Position numbers and translations under genes: made by a program. Below, one piece after another: positions 1-8,542 of a stretch of 64,000 nucleotides of DNA. The DNA lies in contig DATGXK010000018.1 in assembly GCA_035299025.1 (NCBI GenBank), positions 62,001 through 126,000 on the forward strand, given 5' to 3'. How positions within the stretch are numbered: position 1 is the stretch's first letter; every line of letters starts with the position of its first letter. A model generated the notes under the pieces. The model did not search any database. It was not told the DNA's origin and saw nothing but the letters and a program-made list of their open reading frames with translations. This DNA is from Leadbetterella sp035299025. GTDB lineage: Bacteria; Bacteroidota; Bacteroidia; Cytophagales; Spirosomataceae.

Positions 1-1
1 A

Positions 2-559
2 AATGATTTACGAGATCTACTCAAAATCGGAGGAAACAGAATTTTGTTTCCAGTAATGGTAGATAGCGACGGCAAGGATTTGGTGGAACTCGTGCCAGTG
101 AGGGCGTCGGCGGGTTATCTGCAAGGATTTAGTGACGAGACATTTATAGAGAGTTTGCCACGTATCTCATTGCCTTTCACCGATGTCGGCAAGTTTCGTG
201 GGTTTCCTATTCAGGGTGATTCTATGCCGCCGTTAGAGTCAGGTGCCTATGTGATTGGCAAATATGTGGAAGACGTGGCAGATATAAGAGATGGTAAAAC
301 CTATGTGGTATTGACACAAAACGACGGTTTGGTATATAAGCGGCTTTACAATAAAATAGAACAGGATGGCACCATTCATCTACATTCCGACAACAAGGCC
401 TACTACCCTTATCAGATAAAACCCGAGGAGGTGTTTGAGCTCTGGAGTTTTGTGTGCAGCCTCAATCCTACGGATAGTCCTATTTCTGACTTGGTTTATA
501 ACGCCATACAGAACATTCAGGCCGACGTAGTAGAATTAAGACAAAGCCGGCTGGGTTAA
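2..559 (+). CDS. S24-family repressor/peptidase (LexA/CI-like), 5'-truncated by window edge
   Basis: The reading frame is open from base 2, so the gene starts before the window; a TTG at 44 is only an internal codon. What remains is the C-terminal S24 (LexA/CI-type) domain. An Ala-Gly pair in VRASAGYLQG fits the autocleavage site. GDSMPP carries the nucleophile Ser, and the Lys in GLVYKRL, about 55 residues later, fits the second member of the Ser-Lys dyad. The upstream part is expected to hold a helix-turn-helix, as in most such proteins. The protein probably represses stress or phage-like genes and self-cleaves, but no target is visible. Its stop overlaps the convergent glycosyltransferase gene by 4 nt. 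Family call is strong; regulatory role is inferred. Confidence 0.85.
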   Translation, partial: NDLRDLLKIGGNRILFPVMVDSDGKDLVELVPVRASAGYLQGFSDETFIESLPRISLPFTDVGKFRGFPIQGDSMPPLESGAYVIGKYVEDVADIRDGKTYVVLTQNDGLVYKRLYNKIEQDGTIHLHSDNKAYYPYQIKPEEVFELWSFVCSLNPTDSPISDLVYNAIQNIQADVVELRQSRLG

Positions 560-1797
560 GGCTTTAGTTTTATGCTGTTTTTTACCAAAACCATATAATC
601 ATAGAAGTAAAGAACTATTATAGTAAGGAAAATTAGGGATACAAACCAAGGTTGAAACCAGAAAATCTCAAATTCGGCAATGTTGCCTTTGAGAATTTTA
701 GAAGCACCTTCCATGTTGAGAAAGATTCCTAGGCTTACTAAAAAAAATCTCACGATGTCTTTACGCAACATGGCCAAAGCCCCTGCAAATAACACAATGG
801 GATGTGAGTAACGAGAGTGCATTTGGGTATTGAAATAGAAGAAAAAAAGGATAATCAACACGCACACCAGTAGCGAGTTTTCGAAGTTAAATGCTACATC
901 AATATATTTTCTGAAAAGATTCAGGCTCTTTAGACCAAAAGGTAATAGGACGAGCCCTGAGAGTCCAAAAAAAGCCATTAGACCGTAAGAGTTATAGCTA
1001 AAGTTAAATATTCCGATACTGTCATTTATGAGTTGAGGGTTTTTGAAAATTAACCACCAAATATTGTAAGCCCCCATGTTTACGTAGGGATATCGGCCTA
1101 CGCTATCTGTAAAGGAGTTTATGGCTAGTTTTATGTCACCAGATAAAATGAATGGCAAAAGAATCAAGGTTTGCAATATCACAGCAGGTAGTATTGTCTT
1201 TAGTATTTTGGAAAAGGAGTATTTTTTTATTTCACTAAAAATGATCAAAGCAATTATGGGCAAGAAAATAATGCCTTGGAACTTAAAATTGATACACAAA
1301 ACAAGAAATATTAGGCTTAGAGCGGCCCTGCGGTAAAGAGCGAAAGTGAGGGAAATAAATGCAAAGGCCGTATGCACACCATCCATTTGGCCAAAAAGAA
1401 AGTTATTGTACCAAAAGGCAATATTTCCTAAAATCAGGATAGAAAGTAACAGGGCATTTTTGATGTCATGAGCCTTAAGTACCCGATAAACAGTATAAAC
1501 GCTTAATATTTCCACAAAAAACACCAGATATTTTAAATGATATATTTTCAAATAAATACTTTCGGGCGTGGGATTGGATTTCCCAAAGAGCCAAAGGAAA
1601 TAATGCCAGAGTGGAGGGTAGTCTACCTCTAATCTATATACGTTTTGTATTCCGAAATGATTAATGTAATTGCTCCAAGTAATCCAGCAGTTACGGTCAT
1701 TGTTTCCCCACACATATAGATTTGGAGCTAATAAGCAGCCAATTATAAAAAGTGCGGAGTAAACAAAAAGCGGTTTCGGGTCTCTTGTGATTTGCAT
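556..1797 (-). CDS. GT-C type polyprenyl-phosphate-dependent glycosyltransferase, copy 1
   Basis: This 413-residue protein has about ten hydrophobic helices. It carries the layout of GT-C glycosyltransferases: an acidic residue just after the first helix (NNDRNCW, Asp about 34) and a DYPPL motif in the first large extracytoplasmic loop (about 59-63). Such enzymes move a sugar from a lipid-phosphate donor onto a glycan or protein at the outer face of the inner membrane. Donor and acceptor cannot be read from sequence. It lies 3 nt after a small lipoprotein gene, probably co-transcribed. It is clearly homologous over its whole length to the gene at 2301-3539, with near-identical blocks such as NFKFQGIIFLP and NMEGASKILKGNI, so the pair arose by tandem duplication. 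ATG start; N-termini of the two copies align. Confidence 0.75.
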   Translation of the reverse strand: MQITRDPKPLFVYSALFIIGCLLAPNLYVWGNNDRNCWITWSNYINHFGIQNVYRLEVDYPPLWHYFLWLFGKSNPTPESIYLKIYHLKYLVFFVEILSVYTVYRVLKAHDIKNALLLSILILGNIAFWYNNFLFGQMDGVHTAFAFISLTFALYRRAALSLIFLVLCINFKFQGIIFLPIIALIIFSEIKKYSFSKILKTILPAVILQTLILLPFILSGDIKLAINSFTDSVGRYPYVNMGAYNIWWLIFKNPQLINDSIGIFNFSYNSYGLMAFFGLSGLVLLPFGLKSLNLFRKYIDVAFNFENSLLVCVLIILFFFYFNTQMHSRYSHPIVLFAGALAMLRKDIVRFFLVSLGIFLNMEGASKILKGNIAEFEIFWFQPWFVSLIFLTIIVLYFYDYMVLVKNSIKLKP

Positions 1798-1800
1798 AAA

Positions 1801-2163
1801 TTAGAGGGAGGTTGACTTGGAATAATAGACAAACCGCTTGGTGGTATTGTCGTAATATTGCAATGTATTGGTTTTGTAATTGGGATAGAGCAGAGATTCG
1901 TACCCATTTTCTAATATAAGAGAGAAAGACTCCCATTTGTGGTTGGTCCATTTGCTTTCCCAGGTCCCGTCTGTTTTTTTTACAAAAAGTGTGTCGGTAA
2001 AATTTGGATCAATTATTATTATCGGATATCTACTGTTGCAGCTTTTTGAAATACCTGCACAGTTCAGGTCTATCCATTGGCCATGTAAATCGAGGGAGTT
2101 TTCGAAAGGCTGACAACCACATAGCAAGGTTGCCACAACAACTGTAATGCGGGAGAATATCAT
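1801..2163 (-). CDS. Small lipoprotein paired with GT-C glycosyltransferase, copy 1
   Basis: A 120-residue protein with a short signal peptide and lipobox LCGC (Cys about 17), so a lipoprotein is predicted. The mature part has a W-D pair (GQWIDLNC), a second Cys about nine residues later (SCNSRYP), a Tyr-rich LLYPNY segment and a C-terminal Tyr-Tyr-Lys/Ser tail. I recognise no named family. The same pattern recurs in the protein at 3536-3901, and each precedes a GT-C gene. This suggests that lipoprotein and enzyme act together, for example as an accessory or acceptor-binding subunit; that is inference. The two mature-region cysteines conserved in both copies could form a disulfide. Confidence 0.7.
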   Translation of the reverse strand: MIFSRITVVVATLLCGCQPFENSLDLHGQWIDLNCAGISKSCNSRYPIIIIDPNFTDTLFVKKTDGTWESKWTNHKWESFSLILENGYESLLYPNYKTNTLQYYDNTTKRFVYYSKSTSL

Positions 2164-2194
2164 TTCTAGAGTTTATTTGGTTTATTTGCTTAAC

Positions 2195-2202
2195 CAAAAT
2201 TA
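2195..2202 (-). promoter_or_regulatory. Candidate -7 box upstream of lipoprotein copy 1
   Basis: On the minus strand the sequence reads TAATTTTG, matching the Bacteroidota -7 consensus TAnnTTTG, 31 nt before the ATG. No convincing -33 TTG is seen at the expected distance. If real, the second lipoprotein/GT-C module has its own promoter rather than relying on read-through from copy 2. Confidence 0.35.
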
Positions 2203-2300
2203 TAGGAAATCTCTAAAATTGAGATTGGAACTAGATTAGAATATTATTAGAATTGGGAGTTTTTTATATTACGGTAGAGTTTTTTGTAAGTTATTATAAA

Positions 2301-3539
2301 TTAGCTTGTTCGGGTAGTAAATAGCACCAGTTTTAGGTAATCATAGAAATATAATACTATCACAACAAGAAAAATAGTAGATACAAACCAAGGTTGAAAC
2401 CAAATAGATTGAAATTCCGAAATGTTGCCTTTTAAAATTTTGGAGGCTCCTTCCATGTTGAGGAAGACGGCGATACTCACCAATAGAAATCGTAAGTAAT
2501 CTTTGCGAAGAATGGCCAAAGTACCGGCGAAGAGTACTACCGGATGCGAGTATCTGGCATGCATTTGGGTGTTGAAATAGAAAAATATAAGTATAATTAA
2601 GGTCGTTACGAGCAGAACATTTTCTAAGTTGAAATCAATTTTTAGCTTATTATCAAAAAGTCCCAGAGTTTTTAAACCGAAAGGAAGGAGAATAACTCCT
2701 GACAAACTAAAAAAGGTAAACAGGCCAATTGTATTGTAGCTGAAATTAAGCACCCCGTTGTTATCGTTCATCGTTTCGGGATGCTCAAAAACAAGCGACC
2801 ACACATTGTACGCTCCCATATTTACGAACGGGTATCTGCCCATGCTTTCAGAGAATGAATTGAAGGCCAATTTGATATCGCCAACCAGTATAAACGGTAA
2901 GAATATAATAAGCTGTAGTGCCAGTACGGGCAATAATAAGAGTCCTATTCGAGGCAGACTGTACTGTCGTATGGTTTGAAACAAGGTCAGAAATATGATG
3001 GGAAGGAAAATGATTCCTTGAAACTTAAAGTTTACACACAAAACAAAGAAAATCAGGCTGAGCATAGGTTTTTTACATACAGCAAAGGTCAATGACATGA
3101 ATGCAAAGGCCGTATAGACGCCATCCACTTGCCCGAAAAAGAAGTTATTGTACCAAAAAGCTATGTTGAATAGTATTAGCAAAGGCAAAGCATAGGAATA
3201 GGACATTTTTCTGTATGCCAATATCCTATAAACCACATAGATACTTAACATCTCAACAAACAAAACCAGATATTTTAGCTTGTATATATTTTTATAAATC
3301 ATCTCCGAACTTCCCTGTATTTTGGCTACTATCCATAAGAAATAATGCACCAAAGGTGGGTAGTCAACACGGAGTTTATAGATGTTTTGTACGCCGTAGT
3401 GATGAATGTAATTACACCAAGAAAACCAGCAGTTTCGGTCGTTTTTACCCCAAACATATACATCAGGCAGTAAAAAACATCCCAAGACAAATATTAGGGT
3501 GTATAGTATTATTACTTTTTGATTTTTGGTGAAGTTCAA
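2301..3539 (-). CDS. GT-C type polyprenyl-phosphate-dependent glycosyltransferase, copy 2
   Basis: A 412-residue multi-spanning protein, paralogue of the gene at 556-1797. It keeps the same candidate catalytic features: KNDRNCW after helix 1 and DYPPL in the first outer loop, which points to a lipid-linked sugar donor. The start is TTG at 3539-3537. It overlaps the stop of the preceding lipoprotein gene in a TTGA arrangement (4 nt), which implies translational coupling. The TTG start is supported because the N-terminus then aligns residue for residue with copy 1. Differences from copy 1 are spread along the protein rather than clustered, so both copies look functional. Substrate unknown. Confidence 0.75.
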   Translation of the reverse strand: MNFTKNQKVIILYTLIFVLGCFLLPDVYVWGKNDRNCWFSWCNYIHHYGVQNIYKLRVDYPPLVHYFLWIVAKIQGSSEMIYKNIYKLKYLVLFVEMLSIYVVYRILAYRKMSYSYALPLLILFNIAFWYNNFFFGQVDGVYTAFAFMSLTFAVCKKPMLSLIFFVLCVNFKFQGIIFLPIIFLTLFQTIRQYSLPRIGLLLLPVLALQLIIFLPFILVGDIKLAFNSFSESMGRYPFVNMGAYNVWSLVFEHPETMNDNNGVLNFSYNTIGLFTFFSLSGVILLPFGLKTLGLFDNKLKIDFNLENVLLVTTLIILIFFYFNTQMHARYSHPVVLFAGTLAILRKDYLRFLLVSIAVFLNMEGASKILKGNISEFQSIWFQPWFVSTIFLVVIVLYFYDYLKLVLFTTRTS

Positions 3540-3901
3540 TTTGGAGCCGTATTTAGTTTTTTGTAATAGATGAATTGATGAGTGTCGTCGTCGTAATAAG
3601 CCAGAAGGTTTTTGTCGTAGATGGGATACAACAAAGTTTCGTAGTTGTCTTCTAAAGTAAGTGTGGTGGCATTGTATTTATTGCTCGACCACAAGTTCTT
3701 TTTATGACCATCACTAAATGTAACTTCAACCGAATCGCCCAATGTGGTGTCGATTCTAATTTGTGGGAATCTACTCTTGCAGTTTGCTCCTGAATCTTTA
3801 CATGCTACGTCCATCCAAGTGCCTTCTAAAACAAAGTCGCTGCCACGATTTTGGCATGAAATAAAAGACAATAATATGACTATTAGCAAGTAATACTTCA
3901 T
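3536..3901 (-). CDS. Small lipoprotein paired with GT-C glycosyltransferase, copy 2
   Basis: A 121-residue protein with a signal peptide and lipobox FISC (Cys about 16). Its mature part aligns with the lipoprotein at 1801-2163: G-T/Q-W-M/I-D, a spaced Cys pair, ETLLYP and a Tyr-rich end. It is not a family I can name. Its stop overlaps the start of the next gene by 4 nt, so lipoprotein and glycosyltransferase are made together. A -7-like box lies about 32 nt upstream. The constant pairing in both modules is the best clue to function. Confidence 0.7.
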   Translation of the reverse strand: MKYYLLIVILLSFISCQNRGSDFVLEGTWMDVACKDSGANCKSRFPQIRIDTTLGDSVEVTFSDGHKKNLWSSNKYNATTLTLEDNYETLLYPIYDKNLLAYYDDDTHQFIYYKKLNTAPN

Positions 3902-3933
3902 TCTTAATACAAATTGGGCTTTCTGTTTTGCTG

Positions 3934-3941
3934 CAAATATA
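3934..3941 (-). promoter_or_regulatory. Candidate -7 box upstream of lipoprotein copy 2
   Basis: Minus-strand TATATTTG fits TAnnTTTG and sits about 32 nt before the ATG at 3901. No clear -33 element is seen. It would drive the first lipoprotein/glycosyltransferase module. Confidence 0.4.
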
Positions 3942-4027
3942 CTCTGAAATTGGATATTTTTTTAGTTTTTGGAAGTGAGTAGAATACCACAATGTGATAA
4001 TTTTATTTAAGGGCGAGAAATTTCTAC

Positions 4028-4067
4028 AAAAAAAGAGGATCGAAATCTAAATTTCAACCCTCTTTTT
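4028..4067 (-). terminator. Intrinsic terminator after the uronate operon
   Basis: An A-run plus GAGG pairs with CCTC plus a T-run, with an inner GAAAT/ATTTC stem. It can work in either direction, and sits just past the stop of the transporter gene (4109), the last gene of the uronate operon. Confidence 0.65.
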
Positions 4068-4108
4068 AGGTTTTATGGCTCAGCTAGAAACCAAGTTTTG
4101 TTCGAGAT

Positions 4109-5410
4109 TTATAACTCTATTTTTTTCATTTTTGGCACAAGTAAGTGCATCATAAGCCAAGCTAATAAATATGCGGCTCCACAAATAAGAAACATAATGA
4201 AGTAGGCAGTTTCTATCTGATTGATGCTTCTATAGTATACAAACATGTTTTTCTGTACTGCCCATGAAAGTAAAATACCCCCAAGACCGCCCATCATACC
4301 ACCAATTCCTGTTACAGATGCCGTTGCTTTTTTAGGAAACATGTCAGACACAGTAGTGAAAATATTGGCAGACCATGCTTGGTGTGCTGAGGCAGCAATG
4401 CCTATTACCAACACAGCTAGCCACATGTTTATTCTTCCCGCATACTGAGATAGAATAACAGGCAATACGCATAGAGCAAATATAAACATAGAGGTTTTGC
4501 GGGCTTTGAACGCAGGCATGTTTCTATTTATAAAAGCCATAGGCAAGTATCCACCACCTACACTACCTATTGTAGAAATCATATATACCACTGCCGTCGG
4601 AATGGCTATTTCTGTAAGTGTTAGTTTGTATTCGCTTTGTAAAAAGTCAGGAAGCCAGAAGAGGTAGAACCACCAAACTGGGTCGGTGAGGAATTTGCCA
4701 ATGGCAAAAGCCCACGTTTGCCTGTAGGTCAGGAGCTTGAACCAAGAAACTTTCTCACCTTCAGTTTCTTTTTCTATGTTTTCATCCTCTTTGTCTGAGT
4801 GAATATAATCATATTCGGCTTGACTAAGCTTTTTAGAATCTTTGGGATTGGTATAATGTTTTTGCCACAAAATGAGCCAAATGAAGCCTATCAAACCTGT
4901 TAGTATAAATGCCCATTGCCATCCCCAAGCTGCTGCTATGAAGGGAACTGTTAATGGTGCCACTATGGCTCCTATGTTTGTTCCAGAATTAAAAATACCG
5001 GTGGCGAGTGCTCTTTCTTTTTTAGGAAACCACTCTGCCGTACTTTTTATAGCCGCCGGAAAGTTGCCAGCCTCAGTAACACCCAAAAATGCCCTGGCAA
5101 TCATAAAACCGAAAGCCGAATTTGCCAAAGCATGGCCAATAGCCGCTAAACTCCATAGACCCGTGGCCATGGCGTAGCCTTTTTTTGTGCCAAGTTTGTC
5201 TACTACTCGGCCTGCTATGAGCATACCAAAGCTATAGAATAATTTGAATGCAATCTCGATATTGGCATAATCGCCGTCGTCCCATTTGAGCTCGTCTGAC
5301 AGCACAGATTTGAGAAGGCTGATCACCTGTCTGTCGAGGTAATTGACGGTAGTCGCGAAAAACACCAAGGCACAGATGGTCCAGCGATAGTTTCCGATTT
5401 TGTTCTCCAT
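4109..5410 (-). CDS. MFS hexuronate transporter (ExuT-like, ACS family)
   Basis: A 433-residue, roughly 12-helix major facilitator. NYLDRQVIS in helix 1, the loop AGRVVDKLGTKKG between helices 2 and 3, and GVTEAGNFPAAIKSTAEWF in the helix 4/5 region are typical of the anion:cation symporter family that includes ExuT. It most likely imports galacturonate and/or glucuronate with protons across the inner membrane. It is the last gene of the operon, 10 nt after eda, and a terminator follows. The substrate is inferred from the company of uxaA, uxaC, kdgK and eda. Confidence 0.88.
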   Translation of the reverse strand: MENKIGNYRWTICALVFFATTVNYLDRQVISLLKSVLSDELKWDDGDYANIEIAFKLFYSFGMLIAGRVVDKLGTKKGYAMATGLWSLAAIGHALANSAFGFMIARAFLGVTEAGNFPAAIKSTAEWFPKKERALATGIFNSGTNIGAIVAPLTVPFIAAAWGWQWAFILTGLIGFIWLILWQKHYTNPKDSKKLSQAEYDYIHSDKEDENIEKETEGEKVSWFKLLTYRQTWAFAIGKFLTDPVWWFYLFWLPDFLQSEYKLTLTEIAIPTAVVYMISTIGSVGGGYLPMAFINRNMPAFKARKTSMFIFALCVLPVILSQYAGRINMWLAVLVIGIAASAHQAWSANIFTTVSDMFPKKATASVTGIGGMMGGLGGILLSWAVQKNMFVYYRSINQIETAYFIMFLICGAAYLLAWLMMHLLVPKMKKIEL

Positions 5411-5420
5411 TTTTGTAGGG

Positions 5421-6059
5421 TTAAGGTTGAATGAAAGAAAATAGTCCTTTCACTTTATTTTTGAATACTTCGATGTCATTCATGTCTTTGAATAGCTGAG
5501 AGCCTAGTCCAACGGCATTTGCACCCGCACCAAACCATTCTTTCAAACTACTTTCGGTAGGTTCTACACCACTAGTTACCATTATTTTGACAGTTGGCAT
5601 TGGACCCCTAAGTGCTTTTACATAAGAAGAACCTACCACATTTCCTGGGAAAATCTTAACCATCTTAGCACCCAATGCAAGTGCGGAATAGATTTCGGTG
5701 GGTGTCATTACTCCGGGTACCCATGCAATATTGTGTTTTTTGCAAACCTCACCAACTTCCTTTGTTGTGCCTGGCTGCACCACAAAGTCAGCCCCAAGTC
5801 CTATGTACTTTTCGGCTGTCTCCCCGTCTACAATTGTGCCAATTCCCAAAATCATTCCTGGGCAATTCACTTTTATATAAGGTTGGATTTTAGCAAATAC
5901 GTCAATGGCGTTTTCTCCACGGTTAGTAAATTCAAAAGCCCGAATTCCAGCATCATAACATGCTTGTATAATGTTTTTTGTAACCTCAGGGTCAGAGTTG
6001 TAATACACCGGCACAAGCGGTTTTTCGAGGATTAAACTTACAATTTCGTCTTTTGTCAT
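5421..6059 (-). CDS. eda: 2-dehydro-3-deoxy-phosphogluconate (KDPG) aldolase
   Basis: A 212-residue TIM-barrel aldolase that splits KDPG into pyruvate and glyceraldehyde-3-phosphate. AFEFTNRG holds the catalytic Glu (about 43). MVKIFPGN holds the Schiff-base Lys (about 135) and the phosphate-binding residues. Length is normal for the family. It lies 1 nt after kdgK, whose product it consumes, in the same operon, so it closes the pathway. Members of this family can also act on 2-keto-4-hydroxyglutarate, which cannot be excluded. Confidence 0.93.
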   Translation of the reverse strand: MTKDEIVSLILEKPLVPVYYNSDPEVTKNIIQACYDAGIRAFEFTNRGENAIDVFAKIQPYIKVNCPGMILGIGTIVDGETAEKYIGLGADFVVQPGTTKEVGEVCKKHNIAWVPGVMTPTEIYSALALGAKMVKIFPGNVVGSSYVKALRGPMPTVKIMVTSGVEPTESSLKEWFGAGANAVGLGSQLFKDMNDIEVFKNKVKGLFSFIQP

Positions 6060-6060
6060 A

Positions 6061-7095
6061 TTATTGATTTACCAAAATAGCATTTAAAACTTCGTTAACA
6101 TTTTCTATGGTTTGGCTAGTGGCATCGCCATATTCATTGAGCTTTCCAATAGCGGCAGCTGCGGCAAAATCTATGATTTCTTGTGGCGAATGCTGGTTAT
6201 AAATGCCATACAGCAACCCAGCCATGAAACAGTCTCCACTACCTACTTTGTCTACCACTTTCTCCACCTTGAAGTGGGGTGAAACAAACAGGCTGCCTTC
6301 TGAAAAAATGGTGGTATAATACTCTATTCCTTCTTGACCATAGTCGAAACGAAAAGTATTAGCCACGAACTCGCAATTCTCAAATTTCGAGAGGATTTCT
6401 TTCGAAACTCTTTCGCATTCAGTTAAATAGGTTTCTTTGGTAGCATTATTTATGGCTACTTCTTGGTTGAGAGAAGTCCCTAAAAGTTTGTTGGCAGCCC
6501 AAATATTACCCATTATTAGGTCGCAATGGTTTACGATATCGGGCATTATATCTACGGGTTCTTTTCCGTATTTCCAAAGCTTTGAACGATAATTGAGGTC
6601 GATAGATACTTTAATACCATGTTTTTTAGCTGCTTGAACGGCTTCCAGACACACATCAGCCATAGTTTGACTCAGGGCCGGCGTAATGGCACTGATATGT
6701 AGCCATGCTATATTGTCAAATACATCGCTCCAGTTTACTTGCCCGAGTTTGAGTGAAGCAAAAGCAGATCCTGCCCTGTCATATATTACTCCTGCGTTTT
6801 TCAAATCGGCACCTTGAGGCAGCATATATATGCCGATGCGTTCGCCGCCCCATAGCATTTTGGAGGTATTGACACCTTTGCTTTCGAGGTGAGCTATTAT
6901 TTCTTCGGAAAGTGCGTTTTCGGGAAGGGCAGAGCAATATTCCACCGGTATTTTCCAACTGGCAAGGGCGGTGGCGGTATTGAGTTCTGCTCCGCCGACG
7001 AAAGTCGGAATTGAGGCTTTCTTAATCCAAGCTCCGCCCATTTCGGGTGACAACCGAAGCAATATTTCTCCAAATGTTAGAATCGACTGTACCAT
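6061..7095 (-). CDS. kdgK: 2-keto-3-deoxygluconate kinase (PfkB family)
   Basis: A 344-residue ribokinase-fold sugar kinase. The N-terminal FVGGAELNTA segment is the PfkB substrate-binding signature. The C-terminal KVGSGDCFMAG carries the anion hole and catalytic Asp (about 289). It is expected to phosphorylate 2-keto-3-deoxygluconate to KDPG with ATP. It sits between uxaC (3 nt gap) and eda (1 nt gap), which settles the substrate among PfkB kinases better than its sequence does. Confidence 0.9.
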   Translation of the reverse strand: MVQSILTFGEILLRLSPEMGGAWIKKASIPTFVGGAELNTATALASWKIPVEYCSALPENALSEEIIAHLESKGVNTSKMLWGGERIGIYMLPQGADLKNAGVIYDRAGSAFASLKLGQVNWSDVFDNIAWLHISAITPALSQTMADVCLEAVQAAKKHGIKVSIDLNYRSKLWKYGKEPVDIMPDIVNHCDLIMGNIWAANKLLGTSLNQEVAINNATKETYLTECERVSKEILSKFENCEFVANTFRFDYGQEGIEYYTTIFSEGSLFVSPHFKVEKVVDKVGSGDCFMAGLLYGIYNQHSPQEIIDFAAAAAIGKLNEYGDATSQTIENVNEVLNAILVNQ

Positions 7096-7098
7096 TTA

Positions 7099-8517
7099 TC
7101 AGAACCCAAAATACGTTTTGGCGTTGTTATAACAGATGTTTTGAATAGTTTTACCTATGAAAGGGATGTCGTTTGGAAGTTCGCCGTTTTCTATATCATT
7201 TCCATAAATATTGCAGAGTATTCTTCTGAAATATTCGTGTCGAGGGAATGAAAGAAAGCTTCGAGAGTCTGTAAGCATACCTACAAACTGGCTCAAAAGA
7301 CCCATCTGCGAGAGGGTGTTGATCTGTTTTTCCATTCCATCTTTTTGATCTAAAAACCACCAACCAGAACCCCACTGGATTTTTCCGGCAACTGAGCCAT
7401 CATTGAAGTTACCAATCATGGTAGCCATAAGTTCGTTATCGGCAGGATTTAGGTTATAAATTATGGTTTTCGTCAGTTGGTCATATTCTCCTAACTTGCC
7501 CAGAAATTTTGAGAGAGCTTTTGCTTGCGACCAGTCTCCAATGCTATCCCAGCCAGTATCTGGACCAAGTGTACGCATGGCTTTTTTATTGTTGTTTCTC
7601 AATGCCCCCAAATGAAACTGTTGGATCCACCCCAAGTCGGCGTACATAGTCCCTAAGAAATGCAAGATGGCTGACTTGAAAATTGCGGCCTCTTGGGTGG
7701 TAATGGGTTGTTGTTGTAAGGTTTTTTTCAGAATAAGATCTGCCTGGTCCTCTGTAAAGTCTTCGGCATAAATTTCCTCTAGGCCGTGGTCAGAAATTTT
7801 CCCACCGTTAGCCGCAAAGAAATCGGCCCTGGCTCTGAGAGCTTTTTGAAGACTTGAGTAGTCATTTATCTGGAATCCAACAATTGCACTAAGTTTTTCT
7901 AAATATCCGGTGAAGTTCGGGTTCTCGATGAGTATAAATTTATCTGGTCTGAAGGCCGGCAGCATTGTTACCTCGCTGCCCGCTGGTTTCTGGGCCAATT
8001 CTTTATGATATGCTATGTGGTGTTCTAATGAGTCTAAAGGATCGTCAGTGGTACACACTACCGTGGCATTCATTTTTTTTAGAAGCCCTCTTACACCATA
8101 TTCTTTGGTTTGCAATTTGTCTGTGCAGCTATCATAGATTCTTTTGGCAGAAGCAGGGTTGAGTACCTCGTGCACATCAAAATATCTCTGAAGCTCTAAA
8201 TGAGACCAGTGATATAGTGGGTTTCGCATGGTGTTAGGAATTGTATCTGCCCATTTCTCAAACTTTTCGTAGTCCGTTTTACTTCCAGTACAATATGCTT
8301 CGTCAATACCATTGGTACGCATGGCTCTCCATTTGTAGTGGTCGCCGTATAGCCATGCATGGGTGAGGTTATTGAAGTTTATGTCGTTTAGAATTTGATC
8401 TGGCGGTAGGTGATTGTGATAATCTATTATGGGCATGTCTTTGGCATACTCATGATATAGTACCTCTGCGGTTTTGGTTTGTAAAAGAAAATTTTCGTCT
8501 AAAAAAGCCTTTGCCAT
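7099..8517 (-). CDS. uxaC: Uronate isomerase
   Basis: A 472-residue amidohydrolase-fold enzyme that converts D-glucuronate to D-fructuronate and D-galacturonate to D-tagaturonate. The N-terminal IDYHNHLPPD motif holds the two metal-binding His (34 and 36). A normal full-length UxaC is about 470 residues. It is the second gene of the operon, 25 nt after uxaA. Confidence 0.95.
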   Translation of the reverse strand: MAKAFLDENFLLQTKTAEVLYHEYAKDMPIIDYHNHLPPDQILNDINFNNLTHAWLYGDHYKWRAMRTNGIDEAYCTGSKTDYEKFEKWADTIPNTMRNPLYHWSHLELQRYFDVHEVLNPASAKRIYDSCTDKLQTKEYGVRGLLKKMNATVVCTTDDPLDSLEHHIAYHKELAQKPAGSEVTMLPAFRPDKFILIENPNFTGYLEKLSAIVGFQINDYSSLQKALRARADFFAANGGKISDHGLEEIYAEDFTEDQADLILKKTLQQQPITTQEAAIFKSAILHFLGTMYADLGWIQQFHLGALRNNNKKAMRTLGPDTGWDSIGDWSQAKALSKFLGKLGEYDQLTKTIIYNLNPADNELMATMIGNFNDGSVAGKIQWGSGWWFLDQKDGMEKQINTLSQMGLLSQFVGMLTDSRSFLSFPRHEYFRRILCNIYGNDIENGELPNDIPFIGKTIQNICYNNAKTYFGF

Positions 8518-8542
8518 ATTTTAAAATAATTTGAATCGCTGA

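Noticed and set aside
2..559. Prophage edge suggested by the S24 repressor
   Set aside because: Nothing else phage-like follows; S24 repressors are common chromosomal regulators in Bacteroidota.
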